A DNA stretch of 64,000 nt from Winogradskyella sp. Its GTDB lineage: Bacteria > Bacteroidota > Bacteroidia > Flavobacteriales > Flavobacteriaceae. The notes under the pieces are model-generated. The model was not told the origin of the DNA. It saw only the letters and a program-made list of their open reading frames with translations, and made no database searches. Each line of letters starts with the position of its first letter. Position 1 is the first letter of the stretch. The stretch spans positions 1 to 64,000 of the forward strand of contig NZ_JAOARH010000050.1 of the NCBI RefSeq assembly GCF_025210595.1, written 5' to 3'. This document shows, piece after piece, positions 9,054 to 18,333 of this stretch. A program made the position numbers and the translations under genes.

Positions 9054-9914
9054 TTAATTAAATATATCGTTACACGAAAAGGTTTCATTTAAACGAACAC
9101 CTTTTTCGGTATGTTTTACGGTTATAATCTCATTATGCGCATCGTGCTCTAAAAAGAGATAAAAGTTATTGTCTGCTGCCATATTTAAAAACAATTCTTT
9201 CTCGTCTAAGGTTAATAAAGGTCTTGTATCATAACCCATAACAAAAGGTAATGGTAAATGGCCAGCTGTTGGTAATAAATCTGCCATAAAACAAATGGTT
9301 TTACCATTATAATTTATCATTGGAACCATTTGTTTGTCGGTGTGTCCATCAGCATAAAATATATCAAATCCTAACTTAGAGTTTTTTAAAATTTTATTTT
9401 CTGGAAGTGCTGTAAACTTTAAATGTCCACTTTCTTCCATAGGTAAAATGTTTTCTTTTAAAAACGAAGCTTTCTCTCTTCGGTTTGGCTCTGTTGCCCA
9501 TTTCCAATGCGCTTCATTACTCCAAAAGTTAGCATTCTTAAAAGCAGGCTCGTAACCTGTTTTGTCTTTATTCCATTGAATGCTACCACCACAATGATCA
9601 AAATGTAAATGTGTCATAAACACATCGGTTATATCATCTCTATAAAAGCCATGCATCGCTAGTGATTTATCTATAGTATCATCTCCCCAAAGAAAATAAT
9701 AGCCATAAAATTTATCACTTTGTTTATCTCCCATTCCTGTATCGACTAAAATTAATCGATTACCATCTTCAATAAGCAAACAACGTGCCGCAATATCAAT
9801 CATATTATTGTTGTCTGCAGGATTAGTGCGTTGCCACAATGATTTTGGTACAACACCAAACATTGCTCCACCATCTAGCTTAAAGTTTCCAGCATTTATA
9901 GGATATAATTTCAC
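9054..9914 (-). CDS. Metallo-beta-lactamase-fold hydrolase
   Basis: The 286-residue protein has the MBL metal-binding signature H102-L-H104-F-D106-H107, a second-site Asp in CFMADLLPTAGH and a C-terminal His in EHDAHNEII. No signal peptide is seen, so it acts in the cytoplasm. The family includes lactonases and other hydrolases; the HxHxDH plus MADLLPT pattern resembles quorum-lactonase-like and related enzymes, but the substrate cannot be read from the sequence. The start codon is GTG (9914-9912); no in-frame ATG fits the conserved N-terminus KLYPINAGNFKLDGG. It is first in an operon with the S8 protease. Confidence 0.85.
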   Translation of the reverse strand: MKLYPINAGNFKLDGGAMFGVVPKSLWQRTNPADNNNMIDIAARCLLIEDGNRLILVDTGMGDKQSDKFYGYYFLWGDDTIDKSLAMHGFYRDDITDVFMTHLHFDHCGGSIQWNKDKTGYEPAFKNANFWSNEAHWKWATEPNRREKASFLKENILPMEESGHLKFTALPENKILKNSKLGFDIFYADGHTDKQMVPMINYNGKTICFMADLLPTAGHLPLPFVMGYDTRPLLTLDEKELFLNMAADNNFYLFLEHDAHNEIITVKHTEKGVRLNETFSCNDIFN

Positions 9915-10101
9915 ACGTTTAAATTTAGGTTAACTACTCTTGATATTTAATCATTTTATTTCTTGTAGGTGATTATATTGGTCTTACCAAACCTTTAATA
10001 AGAGGTTCACCTATTTAATTTTTGCAAGATATGATAATTTAATAGATATAGACTATTGTTCACCTAACCTGTTTCTTTATAAAGAAGTATTTATTAGTTT
10101 T

Positions 10102-12321
10102 TTATGCCATAATACTTACAGTAGAAAATTGAGAAATAACATTCTTTAAGCGTTTGCCAAAATCTAAAAGAACTTTAATTTCTTTAGTACTAGCCAAACG
10201 TTCTTTACTAAACACAATAAGAGAAGTTCCATTAGATTCTATGTGATAGTATGGGTTGCTTTCTAAAAAGTGAATAATATCACTGTTAAAAAAAGCACTT
10301 ATCTCAGCTTCATTTTCTCCTAATAAATAAAAGCGTTTATTAAAATCTGAATGTTCTTGTAAAGGAATGTCCTTAAAACCAGCAAAAGCATACATTTTTT
10401 CTAAAAACCCTTCTTTGTCTAATGTAAATTCTGGAATTTGATCTTGAAGCGTTATATGCATCATCGTATTTCTTACGGTTTCTTTTGCAATAAACTCACC
10501 TTCAGAAAACTCAATATCAAAAATTGAAAGGGTATTGTTTTTTGAAGATAATTTGTTATAAATATGATGAATAGATTTGGTTCTAAAGAAATGAAACTTA
10601 TCTAAAAAATGAGTTTCTTTTTCTTTTTTAAAATCATAATTTAAATCATAATTTCTAGCTAATTCTTCAATGTTATTTTGGCGTTTTGTGAGTCCGTTTT
10701 TAATGATATTTGGAACAGGAAGCATACGTCTTAAAGCAAAAGGATGCTCAGATTTAGTATCGTGTAAATCTAAACCTACCACATCAAAATGGCCATCTCT
10801 TTTAGTAAAAAGCTCTGTGTAATTGTTTAGATTTTCCATTACAGTATGATCTACAAATTCGCACATTGAAAAATCAACAACAACATCACTGTTTTCTGGA
10901 ATTGCATTAAGCTTCTCTTTAAGTTTATAGTAGTTTAAAAAGCTACAAAAATGTTTTACACTTACATAGTAAACTCCATTATCTTGCTCTCTAAACATAA
11001 GCACATTAGGCTTTAGTACATTTCTTAAAAATAGAGCTGCATTTTTAGTAATAATGATGTGCAATAAAAAGGTAGTTAAAACACCCGAAACAATACCTGT
11101 TATTAACCCAACTTTGAGTGTTACAAAAAGCGTTACAAAAAAGATAATTATCTGTTCTTTACCTATGGATAATATTTTCTTTATAGTTACAGGCGATGCA
11201 AGTCTGTATCCTGTAAATACTAAAATAGCCATTAAGGCTGGCAACGGAATTCTGGTTAGTTGCGAGCTAAAAAGCACAATAAAAATTACCAAAAAAGTAG
11301 CATGAAAAAAATTAGAAGATCTGTTACTACCATTGTTATTAACATTTACAGAGCTTCTGGCAATTACAGTAACTACATTCAGACCTCCTAAGAAACCACT
11401 TCCTACGGTTGCTAAACCAAGTGCCTTTAAATCTAAATTTACGTTAGATCGTCTTTTTTTTGGATCTAATTTATCTACTGCTTTAATGCTTAACAACGAT
11501 TCTATACTGGCAATTAAAGTTAACGCTAATACACTAGACCAAAACGGAAACGAGCCTGTTTTACTAAAATCTACAGTTGGTAATTGCGCAATGATATCAT
11601 TAAACTCTGGAATACCAGAAATCATGTATAGCTTATCTATAGGATTAGCTTCATGAGCCACTAACTCAAAATAATAACTAAAAGCTATCGATAGAATTAC
11701 AATCCACATAGGTGCTGGTATAAACTGTAAATATTTATTCCTGATTTTTGGATAAAATATCATAATTGCTAAGCTTAAAACACCTGCGCCAGCAGCATAA
11801 ATTAACCCTTCGTTGTTGTAATGAATAGCATCATTAATAGTGTATGGAATTTCTATAAGGTAATCTAAGGTGTCTTCGCGTTTTATCTTATGAGCCAACA
11901 TAATATGAAACTGTTTTCCGAGTATTATAAGCCCAATAGCAGCTAACATACCTTGTATAGCCGAAGATGGAAAAAAGTCTGCTAATTTTCCTAATCGTAA
12001 AAACCCTAAAATAGCTAATAAAACACCAGAGCATATAATTGCTGCATATGCACTTTCTAAACCTAGTGTGGTAATGGCAACTAATAACACGCCAACCAAT
12101 CCGTTTCCAGGTCCTGCTATAGTTACATGGCTACCTCCAAAAATAGAAACAACAATACCACCAACAACAGCAGCAATAATTCCAGCAATTGGAGGAGCTT
12201 CACTTGCCATAGCAAGCCCTAATCCTAAAGGCAAAGCAATAAGACTTACTACAAAACCAGAAAATATATTTTGTGGTAAAGCTTTAAAAAAGGTTTTTAT
12301 GTTGCTATTTGTAGAACTCAT
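10102..12321 (-). CDS. SulP-family anion transporter with STAS domain and an extra C-terminal domain
   Basis: The 739-residue protein has a hydrophobic SulP core (about 15-430) starting NIFSGFVVSLIALPLGLGLAMASEAPPIAGI and including GPGNGLVGVLL, typical of sulfate/bicarbonate transporters of the SLC26/SulP type. A STAS domain follows (about 450-545; VVVDFSMCEFVDHTVMENL). The last 170 or so residues form a further soluble domain (FNKRFYLLGENEAEISAFF...) resembling the C-terminal part of DUF3137 proteins. Substrate could be sulfate or bicarbonate; no sulfur-assimilation or carbonic anhydrase gene is adjacent. Its ATG overlaps the universal-stress-protein stop by four bases, indicating translational coupling. 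Confidence 0.9.
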   Translation of the reverse strand: MSSTNSNIKTFFKALPQNIFSGFVVSLIALPLGLGLAMASEAPPIAGIIAAVVGGIVVSIFGGSHVTIAGPGNGLVGVLLVAITTLGLESAYAAIICSGVLLAILGFLRLGKLADFFPSSAIQGMLAAIGLIILGKQFHIMLAHKIKREDTLDYLIEIPYTINDAIHYNNEGLIYAAGAGVLSLAIMIFYPKIRNKYLQFIPAPMWIVILSIAFSYYFELVAHEANPIDKLYMISGIPEFNDIIAQLPTVDFSKTGSFPFWSSVLALTLIASIESLLSIKAVDKLDPKKRRSNVNLDLKALGLATVGSGFLGGLNVVTVIARSSVNVNNNGSNRSSNFFHATFLVIFIVLFSSQLTRIPLPALMAILVFTGYRLASPVTIKKILSIGKEQIIIFFVTLFVTLKVGLITGIVSGVLTTFLLHIIITKNAALFLRNVLKPNVLMFREQDNGVYYVSVKHFCSFLNYYKLKEKLNAIPENSDVVVDFSMCEFVDHTVMENLNNYTELFTKRDGHFDVVGLDLHDTKSEHPFALRRMLPVPNIIKNGLTKRQNNIEELARNYDLNYDFKKEKETHFLDKFHFFRTKSIHHIYNKLSSKNNTLSIFDIEFSEGEFIAKETVRNTMMHITLQDQIPEFTLDKEGFLEKMYAFAGFKDIPLQEHSDFNKRFYLLGENEAEISAFFNSDIIHFLESNPYYHIESNGTSLIVFSKERLASTKEIKVLLDFGKRLKNVISQFSTVSIMA

Positions 12322-13160
12322 TGAATAATTAAAACATCGGTTGGTAATTCTGTAAGTATATGTTCAATATCATGAGGAAAAAGGCGATCCCAAAATGTCA
12401 TTTTGCTTGGCGCATTCATTACCAAAAGGTCTGCTCTTACAATTTGTGCATAATGCCCAATAGAATACCCTTTTTTACCAAAAATAGCCTGAGATTTAAT
12501 GGCGACATCATTAGTGTATTGTTTCGGAATATTTTCTATAATATTTTTTACTCTCGAGTTTTCTCGTAAACGAATACGCTCTTTAGCAATATTAGCCTTT
12601 CTTAAAGATTTATCATCATCAATTTTTACAGCAAGTTCTTCTTGTGTAATTTCTTCTACTATAGTTATTTTATCAGAGCTTATGGCTTTGGCTACATAAA
12701 ATGCTGAAGCAATTGTTTGTTCAGTTTTAGGATCTTTTAAGCCATTTACAACAATATGCTCACATGGTACTTGGTCTACAGATGGCTTAATGAGAAGCAG
12801 AACAGAACATTCAGCTTTACGAGTAATTTTTCGAGCAATAGACCCAACATAGTATTTTACAAAGTTTTCTCTTTGAAGTGCACCTAGTATTAAAAGATCT
12901 ATTTGTTTTTCTTTTGAAATAGAAAGAATAACATCTACCGGATTTCCAGATTTAAATACAATTTCAAAATCCAGATTATCATTTATAAATGGTTCTAGAA
13001 TAGTGTGAAATTTATCTTGTTTTTCTACAGAATTTTCACCTACATGTATTAAAACTAATTTTGCCTTAAAAGCAATAGATAATCTTGCAGCTTCATAGAT
13101 ATTAGCTCGTAGATTTGGAGAAAAAGTAACACCAATTCCTATGGTGCTGAAAGGCTTCAA
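12318..13160 (-). CDS. Tandem universal stress protein (UspA-type)
   Basis: Two Usp folds in one chain: the first begins at FSTIGIGVTFSPNLRANIYEAARLS and contains LILGALQRENFVKYYVGSIARKITRKAECSVLLL (the G-2x-G-9x-G nucleotide-type loop). The second ends DLLVMNAPSKMTFWDRLFPHDIEHILTELPTDVLII. The reading frame extends upstream to a GTG at 13277, but the 39 extra residues are basic, unlike the family, and a TATCTTTC -7 box lies inside them. I therefore place the start at the TTG at 13160, giving about 280 residues. The stop overlaps the SulP start, so this is the first gene of a Usp-SulP operon divergent from the antiporter. Confidence 0.8.
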   Translation of the reverse strand: MKPFSTIGIGVTFSPNLRANIYEAARLSIAFKAKLVLIHVGENSVEKQDKFHTILEPFINDNLDFEIVFKSGNPVDVILSISKEKQIDLLILGALQRENFVKYYVGSIARKITRKAECSVLLLIKPSVDQVPCEHIVVNGLKDPKTEQTIASAFYVAKAISSDKITIVEEITQEELAVKIDDDKSLRKANIAKERIRLRENSRVKNIIENIPKQYTNDVAIKSQAIFGKKGYSIGHYAQIVRADLLVMNAPSKMTFWDRLFPHDIEHILTELPTDVLIIQ

Positions 13161-13197
13161 AGACAATTTGTATGCTATTAGTTTAATTGTGAGCCGC

Positions 13198-13205
13198 GAA
13201 AGATA
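13198..13205 (-). promoter_or_regulatory. Candidate -7 box TATCTTTC for the Usp-SulP operon
   Basis: Read on the minus strand, TATCTTTC (close to TAnnTTTG) lies 37 bases before the proposed TTG start at 13160. It would sit inside the coding region if translation began at the GTG at 13277, so it bears on the start choice. The -33 box is not convincing. Confidence 0.4.
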
Positions 13206-13292
13206 GTACTTTTTTAAAAATTTGATGTGTAATAAAGTTAAGACACGTTTAAAATCCTTAATATTTAGTATTTTCACAAAAAAAGAGAGCCA

Positions 13293-15134
13293 ATGTTAGA
13301 GTTGTCAGGTATTATTATACTCGGAATATTAGCGCAATGGGTTGCTTGGAAATTTAAGATTCCAGCAATTTTACCATTAATACTTATAGGATTATTAGTT
13401 GGGCCAATTGCTGCAGAATTTTTAAGCGAAGATGGTACTAAGTGGATAGAACCCGTTTGGAACGAAGCACAAGGTAAAGGACTTTTTCCAGGAGAAGGTT
13501 TGTACTATTTTGTTTCACTTGCTATAAGTATCATTCTTTTTGAAGGTGGATTAACACTTAAAATGAGTGAAATAAAGAATGTAGGACCTGTGATTACAAA
13601 GTTAATTACACTTGGTTCTTTAGTTACTTTTTTTGCTGCAGCATTTGCTGTAAACTATTGTTTTGGTTTAGAGTGGGAATTAGCATTTTTGTTTTCTGCG
13701 CTTATCATTGTTACAGGACCTACTGTAATTACGCCAATTTTAAGAAATATTCCATTGAAACGCGATGTGTCGGCAGTTTTAAAATGGGAAGGGATTCTTA
13801 TAGATCCTATAGGTGCTTTAGTGGCTGTATTGGTATTTGAATTTATTTTTGTTGGAGGTGGAGGCGGATTTACCAAAACCGCTTTAGTAGAGTTTGGTAA
13901 AATTATTCTTTTCGGTTCAACTTTTGGATTTGCATTTGCACATGCTTTAGATTTTTTGATTAACAAAAAATTGATTCCTCATTATTTAATGAATGTTTTT
14001 GCACTTGCTGCTGTACTTGGTGTTTTTGTACTATCAGATAGTTTTGCTCACGAATCGGGTTTGTTATCTGTAGTAATTATGGGTATGGTATTAGGTAATA
14101 AAAATGCGCCTTACCTTAAAGAGTTGCTTTATTTTAAAGAGTCTCTAAGCGTTTTACTAATCTCTGTACTGTTCATTTTGTTGTCAGCTAACATAGATAT
14201 GGATAATTTAATGCTTCTGGCAAATTGGAAAACTTTGGCTTTATTTTCAATAGTTGTATTTATTATTAGACCATTGGGTGTTTTTTTAAGTACCTATAAG
14301 TCTTCTTTAAAACTTAATGAAAAATTATTTATTAGTTGGGTAGGACCAAGAGGTATTGTAGCTGCAGGTATTGCTTCATTATTTGGAAGTAAACTAATGG
14401 CTGAAAATGTGGTTGGTGCTGAGTACATAACACCATTAGTGTTTATGATTGTATTAGGTACAGTATTGCTTAATGCAACTACAGCAAGATTGTTTGCAAA
14501 AATTTCAGGTGTATTTTTAACAAAGTCAGAAGGTATTTTAATTATTGGAGCATCTAAAGTATCTCGTTTGGTTGCGCAATACCTTATAGATAATGGTAGG
14601 CATGTAGTTTTGGTAGACAGTAACCCAGATAATGTTAAAGCAGCGCAACTAGAGGGTATAGAGGCGCATACAGAAAATATATATTCTGATACACTTAAAG
14701 ATAATGTTGAGTTTAACGACATAGGTTATTTAATAGCACTTACAGGAAATGCCGAAATTAATCGTTATGCTGTAGAAAAATTTAGTACTCAATTTGGTGA
14801 AAACGGATCGTTTAGATTGGCGTCTAAGTCTGAATTAGAAAATGGAGCATTATCTAACGAAAACGGCTTTTTTACCATGTCAGACGATTTTAATAACCTT
14901 ATGGATGTTATAGAGGATTATCCTGATATACAAGAGATTTCCGTAAAAGATTTAGAATCTTATAATACCGCATTAGATAACATAAAAGCTAATAAAGCAC
15001 AGGTTCCATTGTTTTTAAAAACAAGTAAAAATGTTATACATGTTATTCCTTCTTTAGATGACGATGTAGAAAAGGAAATTGATGCTAAGAGTAAATTGGT
15101 GTATTTAGGGCAGAAACTAGAAGTTGTTAACTAG
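13293..15134 (+). CDS. Cation:proton antiporter with TrkA-N domain
   Basis: The 613-residue protein has an N-terminal antiporter domain of about 12-13 membrane helices (1 to about 400), with the family segments LLVGPIAAEFLSEDG, FEGGLTL, ALIIVTGPTVITPILR and SWVGPRGIVAAGIASLFG. A Rossmann-type TrkA-N/RCK domain starts at about 411 (ILIIGASKVSRLVAQYLIDNGRHVVLVDS). This layout is typical of NhaP/KefB-like Na+ or K+/H+ exchangers whose activity is set by a bound nucleotide or ion. It is divergent from the Usp-SulP operon and precedes the DUF3137 gene by 35 bases, with which it is probably co-transcribed. Confidence 0.92.
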   Translation: MLELSGIIILGILAQWVAWKFKIPAILPLILIGLLVGPIAAEFLSEDGTKWIEPVWNEAQGKGLFPGEGLYYFVSLAISIILFEGGLTLKMSEIKNVGPVITKLITLGSLVTFFAAAFAVNYCFGLEWELAFLFSALIIVTGPTVITPILRNIPLKRDVSAVLKWEGILIDPIGALVAVLVFEFIFVGGGGGFTKTALVEFGKIILFGSTFGFAFAHALDFLINKKLIPHYLMNVFALAAVLGVFVLSDSFAHESGLLSVVIMGMVLGNKNAPYLKELLYFKESLSVLLISVLFILLSANIDMDNLMLLANWKTLALFSIVVFIIRPLGVFLSTYKSSLKLNEKLFISWVGPRGIVAAGIASLFGSKLMAENVVGAEYITPLVFMIVLGTVLLNATTARLFAKISGVFLTKSEGILIIGASKVSRLVAQYLIDNGRHVVLVDSNPDNVKAAQLEGIEAHTENIYSDTLKDNVEFNDIGYLIALTGNAEINRYAVEKFSTQFGENGSFRLASKSELENGALSNENGFFTMSDDFNNLMDVIEDYPDIQEISVKDLESYNTALDNIKANKAQVPLFLKTSKNVIHVIPSLDDDVEKEIDAKSKLVYLGQKLEVVN

Positions 15135-15169
15135 TTGTATTTTTTTTGTTACAGCATTTGTAAATAGCT

Positions 15170-16207
15170 ATGTTAGAAAACCTAAATTTAGACAAGGAAG
15201 CAAAGTCTCTAGAAAGTAAGCGCAAAAGACTTTACATTTTACACAAAGCCTATAAGATTTTTATTTTGCCTATTTTTCATATAGCAAAAGCATCTAGTGT
15301 TGTAATGCTTTTTGTGATATTAATTTTCCCTCCACTTTTAGTCTATCTTATCGTTTCGGGATCAGTCTGTATTTTAACAGGTATTATTCCGGCACCAAAG
15401 AAAATATATAGAAGTAATGTGAAGCAAAATGTTATGCAAAGCATTTTTGAATCCATAAACTCAAACTTAAAATATAGCCTCTACGATTTAAATATTGAAA
15501 CGATAAAACAAAGTGGTTTATTTAATAAAAAGTTTATAAGAGATGCTAAATACATTGTGGGTGAAGATACCGTTTCGGGTTCAATAGATGATATTTCAAT
15601 AACATTTACCGAAATAAAATTTTACAAAGATGTAATTAATTACTCAAAAACTGTGGGAGGTTGTTTGTTATCTATACTATTACTACCATTATTTATAATA
15701 AGAGGAATAATGACGACAACACAAGAGGATGATGACCTTCCTATTTTTGGCATTATAAGAGACGAAATTATTTTTTACAAAGGGCTTTTTATGTGTGCTG
15801 AATTTAAAAGTGAATTTAAAGGAAATTTTCTAATAATTCCTAATGAATACCTGAGTAAAATTAATAGATTTTCAAAAGAATCATTTGGCAATCCAATAAG
15901 TGAAGTTAAAGCAGCAAAAGCAGGATTAGCAAACAATTATAAGCTTTTTTGCACGGATGAAAGGCTTGAAAAGCAATTGTTAGATTCATCTATTATTTCA
16001 ACATTAAACTCTATATACTTAAAAGGAAACATGAAGTCAGTGGTATCATTTATTGATGGAAAAATGCACATTACAGTTCCTAACAAAACAACCAATTTAA
16101 GTTTTACAATTGATAATAAAGTTACCGATTCTCGTTTTTTTATGCCTTACTTAAAAGCCTTTAATGCATTTGAAAACACTATAAAAGCAATTCAACAGCA
16201 AATTTAA
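15170..16207 (+). CDS. DUF3137-type membrane protein
   Basis: The 345-residue protein has two adjacent membrane helices at about 45-80 (SSVVMLFVILIFPPLLVYLIVSGSVCILTGII) and another hydrophobic stretch near 160-180. A soluble region follows with the DUF3137 pattern (GSIDDISITFTEIKFYKD, FKGNFLIIPNEYL). The C-terminal part (NYKLFCTDERLEKQLLDSSIISTLNSI...FFMPYLKAFNAFENTIKAI) resembles the tail of the SulP protein at 10102. Function unknown. It follows the antiporter gene and meets lepA tail to tail at 16227. Confidence 0.8.
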   Translation: MLENLNLDKEAKSLESKRKRLYILHKAYKIFILPIFHIAKASSVVMLFVILIFPPLLVYLIVSGSVCILTGIIPAPKKIYRSNVKQNVMQSIFESINSNLKYSLYDLNIETIKQSGLFNKKFIRDAKYIVGEDTVSGSIDDISITFTEIKFYKDVINYSKTVGGCLLSILLLPLFIIRGIMTTTQEDDDLPIFGIIRDEIIFYKGLFMCAEFKSEFKGNFLIIPNEYLSKINRFSKESFGNPISEVKAAKAGLANNYKLFCTDERLEKQLLDSSIISTLNSIYLKGNMKSVVSFIDGKMHITVPNKTTNLSFTIDNKVTDSRFFMPYLKAFNAFENTIKAIQQQI

Positions 16208-16226
16208 TAATGAATCACAGAATAGC

Positions 16227-18023
16227 TTAATCGTTTAGCTTTAAAACAGCCATAAATGCCTGTTGTGGAATTTCTACATTACCAACTTGGCGCATACGTT
16301 TTTTACCTTTTTTCTGCTTTTCAAGAAGTTTACGTTTACGCGAAATATCACCACCATAACACTTGGCTGTAACATCTTTACGAAGCGCTTTAATGGTTTC
16401 TCTAGCAATAATCTTTGCTCCAATAGCAGCTTGTACAGGAATATCAAACTGTTGTCTTGGTATAAGCTCTTTTAATTTTTCGGTCATCTTTTTACCAATA
16501 GTATAAGCATTATCTGTATGTACTAAAGCAGAAAGCGCATCTACAGTTTGAGCATTCAGTAAAATATCAACACGAACTAATTTAGAAGCTCGCATACCAA
16601 TTGGCGAATAATCAAACGATGCATAACCTTTAGAAACGGTCTTTAATCTGTCATAAAAATCAAATACTATTTCAGCAAGAGGCATATCAAAACTAAGCTC
16701 AACACGTTCTGTGGTTAAATAGGTTTGATTGGTAATTTGACCACGTTTTTCTATACAAAGACTCATTACTGGTCCAACAAAATCAGATTTTGTAATGATT
16801 GTGGCTTTAATGTAAGGTTCTTCAACTCGGTTTAAAGTGGATGGCTCTGGTAAATCTGATGGATTGTTTACGATAACAATTTCATCTGGATTTTTATTGG
16901 TAAAGGCATGATAGCTAACGTTAGGTACTGTTGTAATAACAGTCATATCAAACTCACGTTCTAATCGCTCCTGAATAATTTCTAAATGTAACATTCCTAA
17001 GAATCCACAACGGAAACCAAATCCTAAAGCAGCAGAGCTCTCTGGTGCAAAAACTAATGATGCATCATTAAGTTGAAGCTTTTCCATAGAAGCACGAAGC
17101 TCTTCGTAATCTTCAGTATCAACAGGGTAAATACCAGCAAATACCATAGGTTTTACGTCTTCAAAACCATCGATTGCATTTGTAGTTGGTGTTTTAGCAT
17201 CTGTAATGGTGTCACCAACTTTTACTTCGCGAGCGTCTTTAATTCCTGTAATTAAATAACCCACATCACCAGCTTTAATTTCTTGCTTTTTTACTTGAGT
17301 AAGTTTTAAAGTACCTACTTCATCAGCAAAATAGGTTTTACCAGTAGCAATAAACTTAATGTTTTGCCCTTTTTTAATAGAGCCATTGATTACTCTAAAG
17401 TAAGTTTCAACACCTCTAAAAGGATTGTAAACAGAGTCGAAAATTAAGGCTTGTAAAGGCTCGTCTAGATTACCTTCTGGCGCAGGAACACGTTCTATAA
17501 TTGCAGATAAAATATCTTCAACACCTAAACCAGTTTTTCCACTGGCAGGAATAACTTCAGAAGGATCACACCCTAACAAGTCAACAATATCGTCTGTAAC
17601 TTCTTCTGGATTAGCACTTGGTAAATCAATTTTGTTTAACACAGGAATTATTTCCAAGTCATTATCTAATGCCAGATATAGATTTGAAATAGTTTGTGCT
17701 TGTATACTTTGCGCAGCATCAACAATTAATAAAGCACCTTCACAAGCTGCAATAGAGCGAGAAACCTCATAAGAAAAATCTACGTGACCAGGAGTATCAA
17801 TAAGGTTTAGAATATATTGTTCACCTTTATAGGTATATTCCATCTGTATAGCATGAGATTTAATGGTAATACCACGCTCACGCTCCAAATCCATATTGTC
17901 TAGAAGCTGGTCTTGTTTTTCTCTATCAGTAACAGAACCTGTAAAATCTAACAATCGGTCAGCGAGTGTACTCTTTCCGTGATCTATATGTGCAATAATG
18001 CAAAAATTGCGAATGTTCTTCAT
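16227..18023 (-). CDS. lepA: Elongation factor 4 (LepA)
   Basis: The 598-residue protein is a full-length LepA GTPase. It has the P-loop AHIDHGKST, switch motifs DTPGHVDF and NKIDLP, and the LepA-specific C-terminal domain ending [16 protein letters not shown]. It binds ribosomes and acts during initiation and back-translocation stress. It has its own promoter in the 310-base intergenic region and no operon partner: the neighbour at 16207 is convergent. Confidence 0.98.
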   Translation of the reverse strand: MKNIRNFCIIAHIDHGKSTLADRLLDFTGSVTDREKQDQLLDNMDLERERGITIKSHAIQMEYTYKGEQYILNLIDTPGHVDFSYEVSRSIAACEGALLIVDAAQSIQAQTISNLYLALDNDLEIIPVLNKIDLPSANPEEVTDDIVDLLGCDPSEVIPASGKTGLGVEDILSAIIERVPAPEGNLDEPLQALIFDSVYNPFRGVETYFRVINGSIKKGQNIKFIATGKTYFADEVGTLKLTQVKKQEIKAGDVGYLITGIKDAREVKVGDTITDAKTPTTNAIDGFEDVKPMVFAGIYPVDTEDYEELRASMEKLQLNDASLVFAPESSAALGFGFRCGFLGMLHLEIIQERLEREFDMTVITTVPNVSYHAFTNKNPDEIVIVNNPSDLPEPSTLNRVEEPYIKATIITKSDFVGPVMSLCIEKRGQITNQTYLTTERVELSFDMPLAEIVFDFYDRLKTVSKGYASFDYSPIGMRASKLVRVDILLNAQTVDALSALVHTDNAYTIGKKMTEKLKELIPRQQFDIPVQAAIGAKIIARETIKALRKDVTAKCYGGDISRKRKLLEKQKKGKKRMRQVGNVEIPQQAFMAVLKLND

Positions 18024-18333
18024 CTCTCTTTTTCTAAGGCAACATTAAGTATGCAAAAGTACATGAATTTTTAAGTTAATAAAACCATGTTATTTACACG
18101 CTGTTAGAAGATAGGTAATTGCTATTTGTTTTATTTGATCTTAAACGAGATTACTTAAAATATAGGTGTTAATTGTGATGTATAGAGTTAAGGAATATTT
18201 TTCTTTTTTTGATTTTGCAATTTATTTAATAAAAAAGGGTTGATTTATAGTGCTTTAACTTTTAATAAACTGTGGAAAAACCGCAACATAAATTAAAAAA
18301 CTATTTTTATATTGCCGATTAAACCAAGCTTAA
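18024..18333. other. 310-base divergent intergenic region
   Basis: It holds the lepA promoter (18054-18084, minus) on its left. The right part is AT-rich leader of the outer-membrane protein gene, with no convincing -7 box; TATATTGCCG near 18310 is a weak candidate. No small ORF or stable RNA fold is evident. Confidence 0.6.
18054..18084 (-). promoter_or_regulatory. lepA promoter (TTTT-N19-TACTTTTG)
   Basis: On the minus strand TACTTTTG (18061-18054) fits the TAnnTTTG -7 consensus. A TTTT -33-like box (18084-18081) lies exactly 19 bases upstream. The predicted leader before the ATG at 18023 is about 25 bases. Confidence 0.65.

Noticed and set aside
9966..10013. Nested weak hairpins (TAGGTGA/TCACCTA around TTGGT/ACCAA)
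   Set aside because: Short stems with an AT-rich background and no known leader RNA; left uncalled.
10074..10087. TTCTTTATAAAGAA palindrome downstream of the SulP gene
   Set aside because: No T tract follows on either strand and the sequence is simple AT-rich; not called a terminator.
11054..12328. Plus-strand reading frames opposite the SulP gene
   Set aside because: They mirror a real membrane-protein gene, lack start context and have compositions typical of antisense shadows.
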